A stretch of 64,000 nucleotides of DNA from Phycicoccus flavus (lineage in GTDB: Bacteria; Actinomycetota; Actinomycetes; Actinomycetales; Dermatophilaceae): positions 1 through 64,000 of the forward strand of contig NZ_SAYU02000004.1 of assembly GCF_004025965.2 (NCBI RefSeq), written 5' to 3'. The notes below the pieces were generated by a model. It ran no database searches. It was not told the origin of the DNA and saw nothing but the letters and a program-made list of their open reading frames with translations. The position numbers and the translations under genes are program-made. Shown piece after piece: positions 1 through 8,094 of the stretch (positions are counted from its first letter, which is position 1; each line of letters starts with the position of its first letter).

Positions 1-423
1 CAGGCCGGCTGCCGGCTGCTCCTGGACCGGGCCGGGGTGGACGAGGTCGACGAGGTGCGGCTGACCGGTGCCTTCGGCAGCCACATCGACCCCCTGTACG
101 CGGCCGTGCTCGGGCTCGTGCCGGACTGCGACCTCGACCGGATCCGCTCGGTGGGCAACTCCGCCGGGCGCGGGTCGCTCATGGTGCTGCTGTCGGCCGC
201 CGCGCGCCGCGAGGTCGAGGAGGTCACCGGGCGCGTCGAGAAGGTCGAGACCGCCGTCGAGCCGCGCTTCCAGGAGCACTTCGTCGCCGCCCTCGGCTTC
301 CCGCACGGCACGTTCCCCTCACCGCACCTCGCGTCCCGGGTCGCCCTGCCCCCACCCGTCGCCCCGCCCGCCCGCGGCCGCCGCCGCAGCGGTGGCGAGG
401 CGCCGTCCGCGGTGGTGTCCTGA
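1..423 (+). CDS. ASKHA-domain (DUF4445-type) corrinoid-activation-like protein, C-terminal part
   Basis: Only the last 140 residues are inside the window; the reading frame is open from base 1. The segment with GAFGSHID, a VGNSAGRGS turn, and the later FQEHFVAALGFPH matches my memory of the C-terminal ASKHA (acetate/sugar kinase-Hsp70-actin) half of DUF4445 proteins. These usually carry an N-terminal 2Fe-2S ferredoxin domain and reactivate corrinoid proteins with ATP. The N-terminal domain cannot be seen here. The tail (about residues 105-140) is Pro/Ala/Arg-rich and probably unstructured. The next gene starts 4 bases after the stop, so the two are probably co-transcribed. Family assignment is by sequence resemblance only. 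Confidence 0.75.
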   Translation, partial: QAGCRLLLDRAGVDEVDEVRLTGAFGSHIDPLYAAVLGLVPDCDLDRIRSVGNSAGRGSLMVLLSAAARREVEEVTGRVEKVETAVEPRFQEHFVAALGFPHGTFPSPHLASRVALPPPVAPPARGRRRSGGEAPSAVVS

Positions 424-427
424 GCCC

Positions 428-1471
428 GTGGCCGACGACCTCCTCCCGACCGCGGACCCCGCCGGCCTGCTGGAGCGCGCCGTCGCGGCCCGGGTCGGGC
501 AGGCGGCACCGGTGCTGCGGGACTGGTACCGGCCTGCCGCCCTGCGGGCCCAGCTGGCCGGCCACCTGGGCGACGAAGTCGACCGCGTCGCGGACGCCGG
601 CTTCGGCGCCGGGCTGCGCGAGGCCATCGGCCCCCGCGCGGCCGGCTCCGCGCGGGTGACGGACCCGCTGGCCTGGGCCAACCGGGTGCTCGGGCTGCCG
701 GGGGGAGGCTGGGCCCTCACCGGCATCCGCTTCCGCGGCATGGACCCCGGGCGGCCGTTCGTCGACGTCGTCGCCACCGACGCCGCCCCCGACCCCGACG
801 GGCTGGCCGAGCTCGCCGGTGCGGTGCTCGACGCCTACGGCGACCTCGCCCCGCGCTGCCTGCGGGTCGACGTCGCCGACCCCGACGCCGTCGTCGCCGG
901 CCTCGACGGCGACCCGCGGTTCGGGCCGGGCAGCGCCGTGGACATGTACCTCGTCGCCGGGCTCGTCTCGGAGCTGCGGGACGGCTCCCGGGCCGAGCCC
1001 CGGGTCACGCTGCGGCCCGGCGAGCCGTCGGCCGCGGCCGCCCTCGGGGCGGACCTGTACGCCCGGCTCGGGCGGGCCAACCCGGAGCTGACGATGTGGG
1101 CCACGGCCGAGGACGCCGGCTCGCTGGCCGAGTGCGCGGGCGAGGGTCTGCTCTTCGACGTCCTCGTCGACGGCGCCGTCGCGGGGGTGGTCGCCGCGGT
1201 CCGCTGGGACGCCCACGGCCTGGCGGGCTTCTCGGTCCAGGAGCTCGTGCTCGACCCCGCCCACCAGGGGCGCGGCCTGGCCCGCGGGGTGCTCGGGCGG
1301 CTGCTCGAGGTGCTGCCGGCGCGCGACGGCGACGTGCTGTGGGGCTCGATCCACCCGCAGAACACCCCGTCGCTGCGGAACGCGCTGTCGGTCGGCCGGG
1401 TCGTCGTCGGCGGCTACGTCTGGGTGACCCCCGCCGGCCTGCCCGGGATGCCGCCGACCGTCACCGGCTGA
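428..1471 (+). CDS. GNAT-family N-acetyltransferase, two-part protein
   Basis: 347 residues from GTG 428, chosen because it follows the previous stop by four bases. The C-terminal 150 residues look like a GNAT acetyltransferase fold: VQELVLDPAHQGRGLARGVL carries the Q-x-x-G-x-G/A acetyl-CoA pyrophosphate-binding loop (QGRGLA) followed by a helix. A conserved-looking HPQNTPSLRNAL segment near the end is typical of GNAT motif B (loss of precedence and an Asn that contacts CoA). The N-terminal 200 residues have no motif I recognise. The substrate is unknown. It likely forms an operon with the ASKHA-domain gene. Confidence 0.75.
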   Translation: MADDLLPTADPAGLLERAVAARVGQAAPVLRDWYRPAALRAQLAGHLGDEVDRVADAGFGAGLREAIGPRAAGSARVTDPLAWANRVLGLPGGGWALTGIRFRGMDPGRPFVDVVATDAAPDPDGLAELAGAVLDAYGDLAPRCLRVDVADPDAVVAGLDGDPRFGPGSAVDMYLVAGLVSELRDGSRAEPRVTLRPGEPSAAAALGADLYARLGRANPELTMWATAEDAGSLAECAGEGLLFDVLVDGAVAGVVAAVRWDAHGLAGFSVQELVLDPAHQGRGLARGVLGRLLEVLPARDGDVLWGSIHPQNTPSLRNALSVGRVVVGGYVWVTPAGLPGMPPTVTG

Positions 1472-1480
1472 CCGTCGCCG

Positions 1481-1933
1481 TCAGGCCGTCGCCGCGGACA
1501 GCCACGACAGGACGGCCGTCACGAGCACGGCCGTGTGGATGAGCAGGTGCTGGACGTCCGGGACGACGACGTGGTCGCGGACGGGCGGGAGCACCGAGGG
1601 GTTGGCCGCGTAGTGCGTGCGGAAGTCCTCCGGGGTGACCTCCGCGTAGGGCGAGCCGACGAGGTAGGGGACCCACCAGTTGCGGACCGCCTGGACGAGC
1701 ACGACCGTGTACCAGACGCCGGCCAGCGCGGCCGCCCACCACCAGGCCAGCAGGTTCGCGGTCACGAAGGCGAGGCCCGTCACCGCGTGGACGACGCTCC
1801 CGGGGATGCGTTCTCGCACGTCCATGCCGGCGATGTTCCGGTTGAGGCCCGTCGGCACCCAGTCCATGACGAGGATCAGCGCCGTCGTCACGGCGACCGA
1901 CGAGGCGGCGGCGACCTGGAGCGCTCCGGGCAT
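1481..1933 (-). CDS. small integral membrane protein of unknown function
   Basis: 150 residues from ATG 1933. An in-frame start 20 codons upstream (1993) is possible, but it adds a Pro/Arg-rich leader that does not look like protein. Three or four hydrophobic segments (about residues 6-24, 48-66, 66-84 and 128-146) and several Trp residues (WWWAAALAGVWY, NWWVPY) show a membrane protein. It converges with the acetyltransferase gene (stops 9 bases apart) and its start faces the flavoprotein gene across a 178-base region holding a large palindrome. A GACGAT hexamer sits 6 bases upstream of the ATG and could be a leaderless -10 box. No family recognised. Confidence 0.65.
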   Translation of the reverse strand: MPGALQVAAASSVAVTTALILVMDWVPTGLNRNIAGMDVRERIPGSVVHAVTGLAFVTANLLAWWWAAALAGVWYTVVLVQAVRNWWVPYLVGSPYAEVTPEDFRTHYAANPSVLPPVRDHVVVPDVQHLLIHTAVLVTAVLSWLSAATA

Positions 1934-1969
1934 GCGGGCATCGTCCCGTACCGGGACCGGCCCGCACCA

Positions 1970-1984
1970 GGCCGGTCGAGGGGT
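1970..1984 (+). repeat. 15-bp direct repeat, upstream copy
   Basis: GGCCGGTCGAGGGGT occurs here and again at 3530..3544, on either side of the flavoprotein gene and 1,560 bases apart. This copy is also half of a hairpin: GACCGGCC (1955..1962) pairs with GGCCGGTC (1970..1977). Confidence 0.6.
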
Positions 1985-2047
1985 TCGTGACACGGCGGTG
2001 TGCCACGGTGGGCGCGGCCGCCGCGCGTCGCCACCTCACCGTCCACC

Positions 2048-2095
2048 GAACGTGTGTGAACACGCCGGACATCTCGGGCGTGTTCACACACGTTC
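2048..2095. repeat. 48-bp palindromic module, copy 1
   Basis: A 19-base arm GAACGTGTGTGAACACGCC (2048..2066), a 10-base spacer (2067..2076) and the exact reverse complement of the arm (2077..2095); one further flanking pair (C2047/G2096) extends it to 20 bp. The identical arms with the same spacer length but different spacer bases recur at 15431..15478. Here it lies between the divergent membrane-protein and flavoprotein genes, 16 bases before the latter's ATG. Confidence 0.9.
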
Positions 2096-2111
2096 GCGGG
2101 AGGGTGGGGGC

Positions 2112-3479
2112 ATGACGCGGCTCGTGCACGCCACCCACCTCGTCGTCGGGGCGGGGGCGATGGGTCTCGCGTTCGTCGACGCCCTCGTCGACCACGGCGA
2201 CGCGCGGGTGGTGCTCGTCGACCGCCGCCCGGCTCCCGGGGGCCACTGGCTGAACGCCTACCCGTTCGTCCGGCTGCACCAGGCGTCGTCGTTCTACGGC
2301 GTCGCCTCGACGCCGCTGGGCAACGGCCGGCTGCAGACCGGCGGGCCGGAGGCCGGGCTGCACGAGCGCGCCTCGCAGCCGGAGATCCTCCACTACTACG
2401 AGCGCGTGCTGCAGCGCCTCCTCGACACCGGCCGCGTCGAGTTCCACCCCGCCAGCGAGTACGTCGGCGACCGGACCGTCGTCTCCCGGGTCTCCGGCAC
2501 CCGGCTCGAGGTGCCGGGGACGTGCCGCGTCGTCGACGCGCGTTACCTCGCGCCGCACATCCCCGCCGAGACACCGCCCCCGTTCGCCGTCGCCGACGGC
2601 GCGCGGGTCGTGCCGGTGAACGCCCTGGCCGACGTCCGCGAGCCGCCGAGCCGCTACGTCGTCGTCGGCTCCGGCAAGACCGCCACCGACGCCTGCACCT
2701 GGCTGCTCGGCCACGGCGTCGACCCCGGCGCGGTGACCTGGGTCCGGCCGCGGGACCCCTGGCTGCTCGACCGCGCCCGGGTGCAGCCCGACCCCGAGAC
2801 CTTCCTCGCCATGGCCGCCGACGTCATGGAGGCGGCCGCCGCCTCGACCACGCCCGAGGGGCTGTTCGCGCGGCTCGAGGACGCCGGCGTCATGCTGCGC
2901 CTGGACGCCCGGGTGACGCCGACGATGGCCCGGGCCCCGACCATCGCCGCCTGGGAGGTCGAGCAGCTGCGGCGGATCGAGGACGTCGTGCGGCTCGGCC
3001 ACGTCACGGCGGTCGAGCGGGGGCGCGTCGTCCTCGCCGGTGGCACCGTGACCGTGCCGGACGACGCCCTCGTCGTCAACTGCGCCGCCGACGGCTCGCC
3101 GCACCCGCCGCCGGTCCCCGTCTGGCAGCCGGACGTCGTCACCCTGCAGGCCGTCCGCTCGGGGTTCCCGTGCTTCGGTGCCGCCCTCATCGGCTACGTC
3201 GAGGCCACCCGCACCGACGACGCGACCAAGAACGGCCTCTGCCCGGCGACGCCCGACGCCGCCACGCTGCGCGAGTGGGTGACGATGACCGAGCGCGGGA
3301 CGCGCGCCACGCGCGCATTCACGGCCGAGCCCGACGTCCGCGACTGGGCGGACCGGACCGCCCTCAACCCGGCCCGCGTCCCGCCCGGACACCTGGGATC
3401 GGCCGCGCTCACCGAGGCGCAGGAGCGGCTCGCCGCCGCCACCGGCCCGGCGCTGGCGTCGCTGGCGGCGATGCCCTGA
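2112..3479 (+). CDS. FAD/NAD(P)-binding flavoprotein, monooxygenase-like
   Basis: 455 residues from ATG 2112, preceded by a purine-rich GGGAGGGTGGGGG. The N-terminus LVVGAGAMGLAFVDALVDHG is a Rossmann GxGxxG dinucleotide fold ending in an acidic strand (VVLVDRR) that would bind FAD, followed by PGGHWLNAYPFVRLHQ, similar to flavin monooxygenases. A second nucleotide site, YVVVGSGKTATDACTWL (near residue 180), is the NAD(P) fold, and VVNCAADGSPH fits the closing region of the FAD domain. The substrate is unknown. The gene stands alone, flanked by a 48-bp palindrome upstream and by 15-bp direct repeats on both sides, which is unlike its neighbours. Confidence 0.75.
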   Translation: MTRLVHATHLVVGAGAMGLAFVDALVDHGDARVVLVDRRPAPGGHWLNAYPFVRLHQASSFYGVASTPLGNGRLQTGGPEAGLHERASQPEILHYYERVLQRLLDTGRVEFHPASEYVGDRTVVSRVSGTRLEVPGTCRVVDARYLAPHIPAETPPPFAVADGARVVPVNALADVREPPSRYVVVGSGKTATDACTWLLGHGVDPGAVTWVRPRDPWLLDRARVQPDPETFLAMAADVMEAAAASTTPEGLFARLEDAGVMLRLDARVTPTMARAPTIAAWEVEQLRRIEDVVRLGHVTAVERGRVVLAGGTVTVPDDALVVNCAADGSPHPPPVPVWQPDVVTLQAVRSGFPCFGAALIGYVEATRTDDATKNGLCPATPDAATLREWVTMTERGTRATRAFTAEPDVRDWADRTALNPARVPPGHLGSAALTEAQERLAAATGPALASLAAMP

Positions 3480-3529
3480 CCCGGTGCCCTGCCGTGGGGC
3501 CGCTCGGGCGAGGCCGACCCGGGGCACGC

Positions 3530-3544
3530 GGCCGGTCGAGGGGT
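3530..3544 (+). repeat. 15-bp direct repeat, downstream copy
   Basis: Second copy of GGCCGGTCGAGGGGT; see 1970..1984. It overlaps the left arm of the terminator-like hairpin at 3533..3598. Confidence 0.6.
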
Positions 3545-3598
3545 CACGACGCGCGGCACCGACCCGGGCCCGTACCGCGCGTCGTGGCTCCTCGACCG
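3533..3598. terminator. large hairpin between convergent genes
   Basis: CGGTCGAG (3533..3540) pairs with CTCGACCG (3591..3598) and CACGACGCGCGG (3545..3556) pairs with CCGCGCGTCGTG (3575..3586), separated by a 4x4 internal loop. It sits between the convergent flavoprotein and CBS-protein genes, so it may end both transcripts. No T-tract is present. Confidence 0.5.
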
Positions 3599-3615
3599 CG
3601 CGGCGCGGCGGCCGG

Positions 3616-4647
3616 TCAGGTGCGCTGCTGGGCGTCGGAGACCTCGCCGACGAGCTCCTCGATGACGTCCTCGAGGAAGACGACGCCGATGACGGCGCCG
3701 TCGTCGGCCACGACCCGGGCCAGGTGCGAGCCGCTGCGCTGCATGGTCTGCAGGACCGACTCGACCTCGTCGTCGCCGCGGACGGTGGCCATCCGGCGCA
3801 CCCGCTTGGCCGGCACCGGCTGCTGACGCTCGGTGTCGTCGGCGTAGAAGACGTCCTTGAGGTGCAGGTAGCCCGTGATCTCGTCGGCGCCGTCGAGGAC
3901 GGGGTAGCGGGAGTAGCCGTGCTTGGCGACGAGCCGCTCGATGTCCTCCGGCGTCGCCGCCGCGGTGACGGTGACCAGCGCGGAGTCCGGGACGCCGACG
4001 TCGCCGGCGTTCTTGTCGCTGAACTCCAGCGCCGCCCCCAGCCGCTCGTAGTCGTCGTCGCCGACGAGCCCCTCGTCGCGGGACTCGTCGAGGATGTGGG
4101 CGACCTCCTCGGCGGTGAACGTCGAGGACACCTCGTCCTTGGGCTCGACGCCGAAGAGCCGGATGACCGCCTTGGCCAGCCAGTCCATCGCGTGGATCAC
4201 CGGGGCGACGACCTTGGAGACCATGACCAGCGCCGGGACGAGGATGATGGCCGCCCGCTCGGGCCGGGCGATGGAGATGTTCTTCGGGATCATCTCGCCG
4301 TACACGACGTGGAGGAACACGACGATCGCGAGCGCGACGACGAGCGCCACGACGTCGGCGACGGCCTCGGGCAGGCCGAGGCGCTCGGCGACCGGGACGA
4401 AGGCGTGGTGCAGCGCGGCCTCGGAGATGGCGCCGAGCAGCACCGAGCACACGGTGATGCCGAGCTGGGCGGTGGCCAGGAGGATGCCGGTGCGCTGCAG
4501 CGCGTCCAGCGCCGTCCGCGCGCCCCGGTTGCCGGCCTCGGCCAGCGGCTCGAGCTGGCTGCGGCGCGCGGACATGGCGGCGAACTCGGCGCCGACGAAG
4601 AAGGCGTTGGCCGCCAGCAGCAGGACGGTGAGGAGCAGGGTGGTCAC
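3616..4647 (-). CDS. CNNM/HlyC-family membrane protein with CBS domains (distal member)
   Basis: 343 residues from GTG 4647, which overlaps the TGA of the upstream paralogue (GTGA junction, translational coupling). Residues 1-130 are a DUF21 membrane domain (LLLTVLLLAANAFFVGAEFA at the start; three more hydrophobic spans, and GEMIPKNISIARPERAA). Two CBS domains follow, with VPDSALVTVTAAATPEDIERLV, HGYSRYPVLDGADEITGYL and HLARVVADDGAVIGVVFLED. Unlike its partner it ends right after the CBS pair (EELVGEVSDAQQRT) and lacks the C-terminal CorC/HlyC transporter-associated domain. Family members are linked to Mg/Co or Na-coupled cation export; the substrate is not shown here. Confidence 0.85.
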   Translation of the reverse strand: MTTLLLTVLLLAANAFFVGAEFAAMSARRSQLEPLAEAGNRGARTALDALQRTGILLATAQLGITVCSVLLGAISEAALHHAFVPVAERLGLPEAVADVVALVVALAIVVFLHVVYGEMIPKNISIARPERAAIILVPALVMVSKVVAPVIHAMDWLAKAVIRLFGVEPKDEVSSTFTAEEVAHILDESRDEGLVGDDDYERLGAALEFSDKNAGDVGVPDSALVTVTAAATPEDIERLVAKHGYSRYPVLDGADEITGYLHLKDVFYADDTERQQPVPAKRVRRMATVRGDDEVESVLQTMQRSGSHLARVVADDGAVIGVVFLEDVIEELVGEVSDAQQRT

Positions 4648-5996
4648 GACGTGGCCTCGTCCTCGCCGGCGGCGTCCGGCGCCTCGACCACCGGGCCCGC
4701 GGCGCGGTCGGGCACGAAGCGCAGCCGGTCGACCCGGTGGCCCTCCATGTCGACGACCCGCGCCGTCCAGCCCTCGATGCGGGCCTCGTCGCCGACCTCG
4801 GGCACCCGCCCGAGCGCGGCCATGAGCCAGCCGCCGACGGTCTCGTACGCCGGGCCCTCGGGCACCTCGGCCCCGATCCGGGCGCGGATCTCGTCCGGCC
4901 GCCACAGCCCCGGCACCGTCCACGACCCGTCGGAGAGCCGCCGTCCCGTGGTCTGGCCCCGGTCGTGCTCGTCGCTGACCTCGCCGACGATCTCCTCGAC
5001 GAGGTCCTCGAGGGTCACGACGCCGGAGGTGCCGCCGTACTCGTCGACGACGATGGCCAGCTGCATGCCGCCGCCGCGCAGCCGGACGAGCAGCGGGTCC
5101 AGGCGCAGGGTCTCGGGGACGAAGACCGCCGGCGTCATCAGCGCGGACACCGGGACGTCCCCGCGCCGCGCGAACGGCACGGCGATGGCCTTCTTCACAT
5201 GGACGATGCCGTCGACGTCGTCCCAGTCGGCCCCGAGCACCGGGAAGCGCGAGTGGCCGGTGCGCCGGGCCAACGCGACGAGGTCGGCGGCGGTGGCCGT
5301 GCGGTCGATCGGGGTGGCCCGCGAGCGCGGGGTCATGACGTCGGCGGCCGACTGGTCGCCGAACCCGAGCGAGGCCGTGACGAGCCGGGCCGTGCCGCGG
5401 TCGAGGGTGCCGGCCTCGGCGGAGGTGCGGACCAGCGAGGCGAGCTCGGCCGGGCTGCGGGCCGCCGACAGCTCCTCCTGCGGCTCGATGCCCAGCGCCT
5501 GGAGGGTGCGGTTGGCCACGCCGTTGAGGACGAAGATCAGCGGCTTGGCGGCGACGCCGAAGAGGTAGACGGGCCCGGCCGACACCTTGGCCGTCGCCAG
5601 CGGGAGCGACACCGCGAGCGTCTTGGGGATCATCTCGCCGACGATCATCGAGAACACGGTCGCGATGACGAACGCGGCACCCGAGGCGACGGTCGAGGCG
5701 GCCGACTCCGAGAGCCCGAGGGCGCCGACCGGCCCGGCGAGCAGCGCGCCCACCGACGGGGCGGCGATGAAGCCGAGGACCAGGGTGGTCAGGGTGATCC
5801 CGACCTGGCAGGCCGACAGCTCGGTGGAGAGCTGCCGGTGCGAGCGCAGGACCGAGCGGGCGCCGGACTCCCCCGCGTCGACGGCCCGCTGGACGGCCGG
5901 GCGGTCGAGGGCGACGAGCGAGAACTCGGCCGCGACGAACAGGGCGGTGCCGACGGTGAGGACGACGGCGACGGCGAGGAGGAGCCAGGGGGTCAT
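4644..5996 (-). CDS. CNNM/HlyC-family membrane protein with CBS and CorC_HlyC domains
   Basis: 450 residues from ATG 5996 (MTPWLLLAVAVVLTVGTALF). The order is: DUF21 membrane domain with four spans and the GEMIPKTLAVSLP signature; a CBS pair (VMTPRSRATPIDRTATAADL, RRTGHSRFPVLG, LAIVVDEYGGTSGVVTLEDL); then a CorC_HlyC domain (DGSWTVPGLWRPDEIRARIG ... YETVGGWLMAALGRVPEVGD). This is the full family architecture of a magnesium/cobalt-efflux-type protein. It is the first gene of a two-gene operon, and the shorter paralogue overlaps its stop codon. Such pairs are common in actinobacteria and may form a heteromeric complex (inference). Confidence 0.88.
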   Translation of the reverse strand: MTPWLLLAVAVVLTVGTALFVAAEFSLVALDRPAVQRAVDAGESGARSVLRSHRQLSTELSACQVGITLTTLVLGFIAAPSVGALLAGPVGALGLSESAASTVASGAAFVIATVFSMIVGEMIPKTLAVSLPLATAKVSAGPVYLFGVAAKPLIFVLNGVANRTLQALGIEPQEELSAARSPAELASLVRTSAEAGTLDRGTARLVTASLGFGDQSAADVMTPRSRATPIDRTATAADLVALARRTGHSRFPVLGADWDDVDGIVHVKKAIAVPFARRGDVPVSALMTPAVFVPETLRLDPLLVRLRGGGMQLAIVVDEYGGTSGVVTLEDLVEEIVGEVSDEHDRGQTTGRRLSDGSWTVPGLWRPDEIRARIGAEVPEGPAYETVGGWLMAALGRVPEVGDEARIEGWTARVVDMEGHRVDRLRFVPDRAAGPVVEAPDAAGEDEATS

Positions 5997-6174
5997 CGGG
6001 CGTCGGGTCTTCGGGGCGTCATGACGAGGCCAGCGTACGGGCAGGTCCGGGGGTTCCGCGCCTCCCGGCCGTCGCCGCCGCTCCGCCCCGGGACGGAGCC
6101 CGGGTCCACCGGGGGGTTGACCCTCCCGCGGCGTGAGGCTGGGAGGATCGGGGCATGAGCGAGGGGAGCACACC

Positions 6175-7152
6175 ATGACGACGGCCACGGCCACCCGTGA
6201 GGGGCGCATCGAGATCGCGGGTCTCACGAAGCGGTTCGGCGGCTTCACCGCCGTCGACGACCTGAGCTTCGACGTCGAGCCGGGCCGGATCACCGGCTTC
6301 CTCGGCCCGAACGGCGCGGGCAAGACGACGACGCTGCGCATGCTCCTCGGGCTCATCCGCCCGACCCGCGGCACGGCGACCATCGGCGGCCGGCAGTACA
6401 CGACGCTGAGCCGGCCGCTGTCCACCGTCGGCGCGGCGCTGGAGGCGACGAACTTCCACCCCGGGCGCAGCGGCCGCGACCACCTGCGGGTCCTCGCCGA
6501 CACCTCGGGCATCCCCACCAGCCGGGTCGACGAGCTCCTCGAGCTTACCGGCATCCCCGCCGCCGCCCGCAAGCGCGCCGGCGGCTACAGCATGGGCATG
6601 CGCCAGCGCCTCGGCCTCGCGGCGGCGCTGCTCGGCGACCCGCAGGTGCTCGTCCTCGACGAGCCCGCCAACGGCCTGGACCCCGAGGGCATCCGCTGGC
6701 TGCGCGGCTTCCTGCGCCACCTCAGCGAGGAGGGCAAGACGATCCTCGTCTCCAGCCACCTGCTGCGCGAGGTCGAGCAGACCGTCGACGACGTCGTCAT
6801 CATCGCCAACGGCCGGCTCGTGCGCGCCGGGACGATGGCCGACCTGCGCGGCACGCCGGGCGCGCTCGTGCGCACCTCCGACGTCGCCGGGCTCGCCGGG
6901 GCGCTGCGCGTCGCCGACGTCACGAGCACCGTCCAGGACGACGACTCGCTCGTCGCGGACACCACCGACCTGCGGCTCGTCGGGGACGTCGCCCTGCGCG
7001 CCGGGCTGCCCATCTACGGGCTGACCCCGCGCGCCGCCGACCTCGAGGCGCTGTTCTTCGAGCTGACCGAGGGCACCAACCGCAACCTCGGCGAGGCCGC
7101 GGCCCCCGCCGAGCGAGACGCCGTCACCGGCGAGGAAGGGGCGAACGAGTGA
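6175..7152 (+). CDS. ABC transporter ATP-binding protein (ABC-2/BcrA type)
   Basis: 325 residues from ATG 6175, preceded by GAGGGGAGCACACC. The nucleotide-binding domain starts at IEIAGLTKRFGGFTAVDDLS. Walker A is GPNGAGKTT (about residue 45), the signature region is GGYSMGMRQRLGLAAAL, Walker B is VLVLDEPANGLDPEGI, and the H-loop is ILVSSHLL. The C-terminal 90 residues resemble the accessory region of BcrA-like subunits used in drug or peptide export. The permease gene follows with a 4-base GTGA overlap. Substrate unknown. Confidence 0.9.
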   Translation: MTTATATREGRIEIAGLTKRFGGFTAVDDLSFDVEPGRITGFLGPNGAGKTTTLRMLLGLIRPTRGTATIGGRQYTTLSRPLSTVGAALEATNFHPGRSGRDHLRVLADTSGIPTSRVDELLELTGIPAAARKRAGGYSMGMRQRLGLAAALLGDPQVLVLDEPANGLDPEGIRWLRGFLRHLSEEGKTILVSSHLLREVEQTVDDVVIIANGRLVRAGTMADLRGTPGALVRTSDVAGLAGALRVADVTSTVQDDDSLVADTTDLRLVGDVALRAGLPIYGLTPRAADLEALFFELTEGTNRNLGEAAAPAERDAVTGEEGANE

Positions 7153-7946
7153 TCCCCGCGGTCCGCTCCGAGCTGCGCAAGTTCTTCACCACCCGGCTGT
7201 GGTGGGGCATGGCCATCGCCGTCTTCGTCTCCGCCGCCGGCTTCGCCGTGCTCTTCGGCTTCGTCGTCGACCAGGGCGGGCAGACCGGCCCCGGCGGCGG
7301 GCAGCTGACCGGCGACGACACGCAGGTGGCGAACACGATCTACACGGCCGGCATCTCCGTCGGCTACCTCCTGCTCCTCACCATCGGCATCCTCGCCATC
7401 GGGGCCGAGTTCCGGCACAAGACGATCACGGCGACCTTCCTCGCCGTCCCGAACCGGACCCGGGCCATGCTGGCCAAGGTGCTCGCCCTCGTCGGCATCG
7501 GCGTGTTCTACGGGGTGGTGAGCCTCGTCGGCTCGGTCGCCGCCGGGTCGGTCGTCCTGCGGGTCATCGACCGGCCGGCGTTCCCGTCCTCGGCCGTCGG
7601 GCGGACCCTGGCGCTCAGCCTCCTCGTGCTCGCCCTCTGGGCGCTCATCGGCCTCGGTCTCGGCATCCTCATCCCCAACCAGGTGGCCGCCCTGTTCATC
7701 GGCGTCGCCGTCGCGTGGATCGTCGAGCCGCTGCTCGGGGTGCTCCTGCGGATCTGGGAGTTCAGCCGCGAGAACATCGCGCCCTACCTGCCGTCCAGTG
7801 CGACGAACTCCACGCTGGACATCGTCACCCAGTCGCCCGAGGAGATCCGGCTCGACTGGTGGGTGGGCGCGCTGACGCTCGGCGCGTACGCCGTCGTCCT
7901 CTCGGCGCTCGGCATCTGGCTGCTGTCCCGCAAGGACGTCACCTGA
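7149..7946 (+). CDS. ABC-2 family transporter permease
   Basis: 265 residues from GTG 7149, overlapping the stop of the ATPase gene. Six hydrophobic segments: one near residues 20-40, a long extracytoplasmic loop with GGQTGPGGGQ, then spans at about 60-80, 105-130, 150-175, 178-200 and 238-258. The cytoplasmic motif FRHKTITATFLAVPNRTRA between spans 2 and 3 is characteristic of ABC-2 permeases. It pairs with the preceding ATPase as an exporter of unknown cargo. Confidence 0.85.
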   Translation: MIPAVRSELRKFFTTRLWWGMAIAVFVSAAGFAVLFGFVVDQGGQTGPGGGQLTGDDTQVANTIYTAGISVGYLLLLTIGILAIGAEFRHKTITATFLAVPNRTRAMLAKVLALVGIGVFYGVVSLVGSVAAGSVVLRVIDRPAFPSSAVGRTLALSLLVLALWALIGLGLGILIPNQVAALFIGVAVAWIVEPLLGVLLRIWEFSRENIAPYLPSSATNSTLDIVTQSPEEIRLDWWVGALTLGAYAVVLSALGIWLLSRKDVT

Positions 7947-8032
7947 CCAGGGGCTCCACCGCCGGCGGGTACCGGTGGTCGCACGCCCGTGACCACTGGG
8001 CGAGGGGAACCACGCGCCTCGGACGCGCGTAA

Positions 8033-8038
8033 TAGGCT
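8033..8038 (+). promoter_or_regulatory. possible -10 box for kgd
   Basis: TAGGCT lies 56 bases before the kgd GTG, with no convincing -35 element upstream. If used it gives a leader of about 50 bases. Confidence 0.35.
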
Positions 8039-8094
8039 GGTGGGCGACCCACGACCGCCCCCGAGACCCAGCCGACGAAAGAGGCGCATAGCCC

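Noticed and set aside
1461-3527. 688-codon minus-strand frame opposite the flavoprotein gene
   Set aside because: It reads through unrelated intergenic DNA and the palindrome, with Gly/Arg/Asp-rich nonsense composition; the plus-strand gene has Rossmann motifs.
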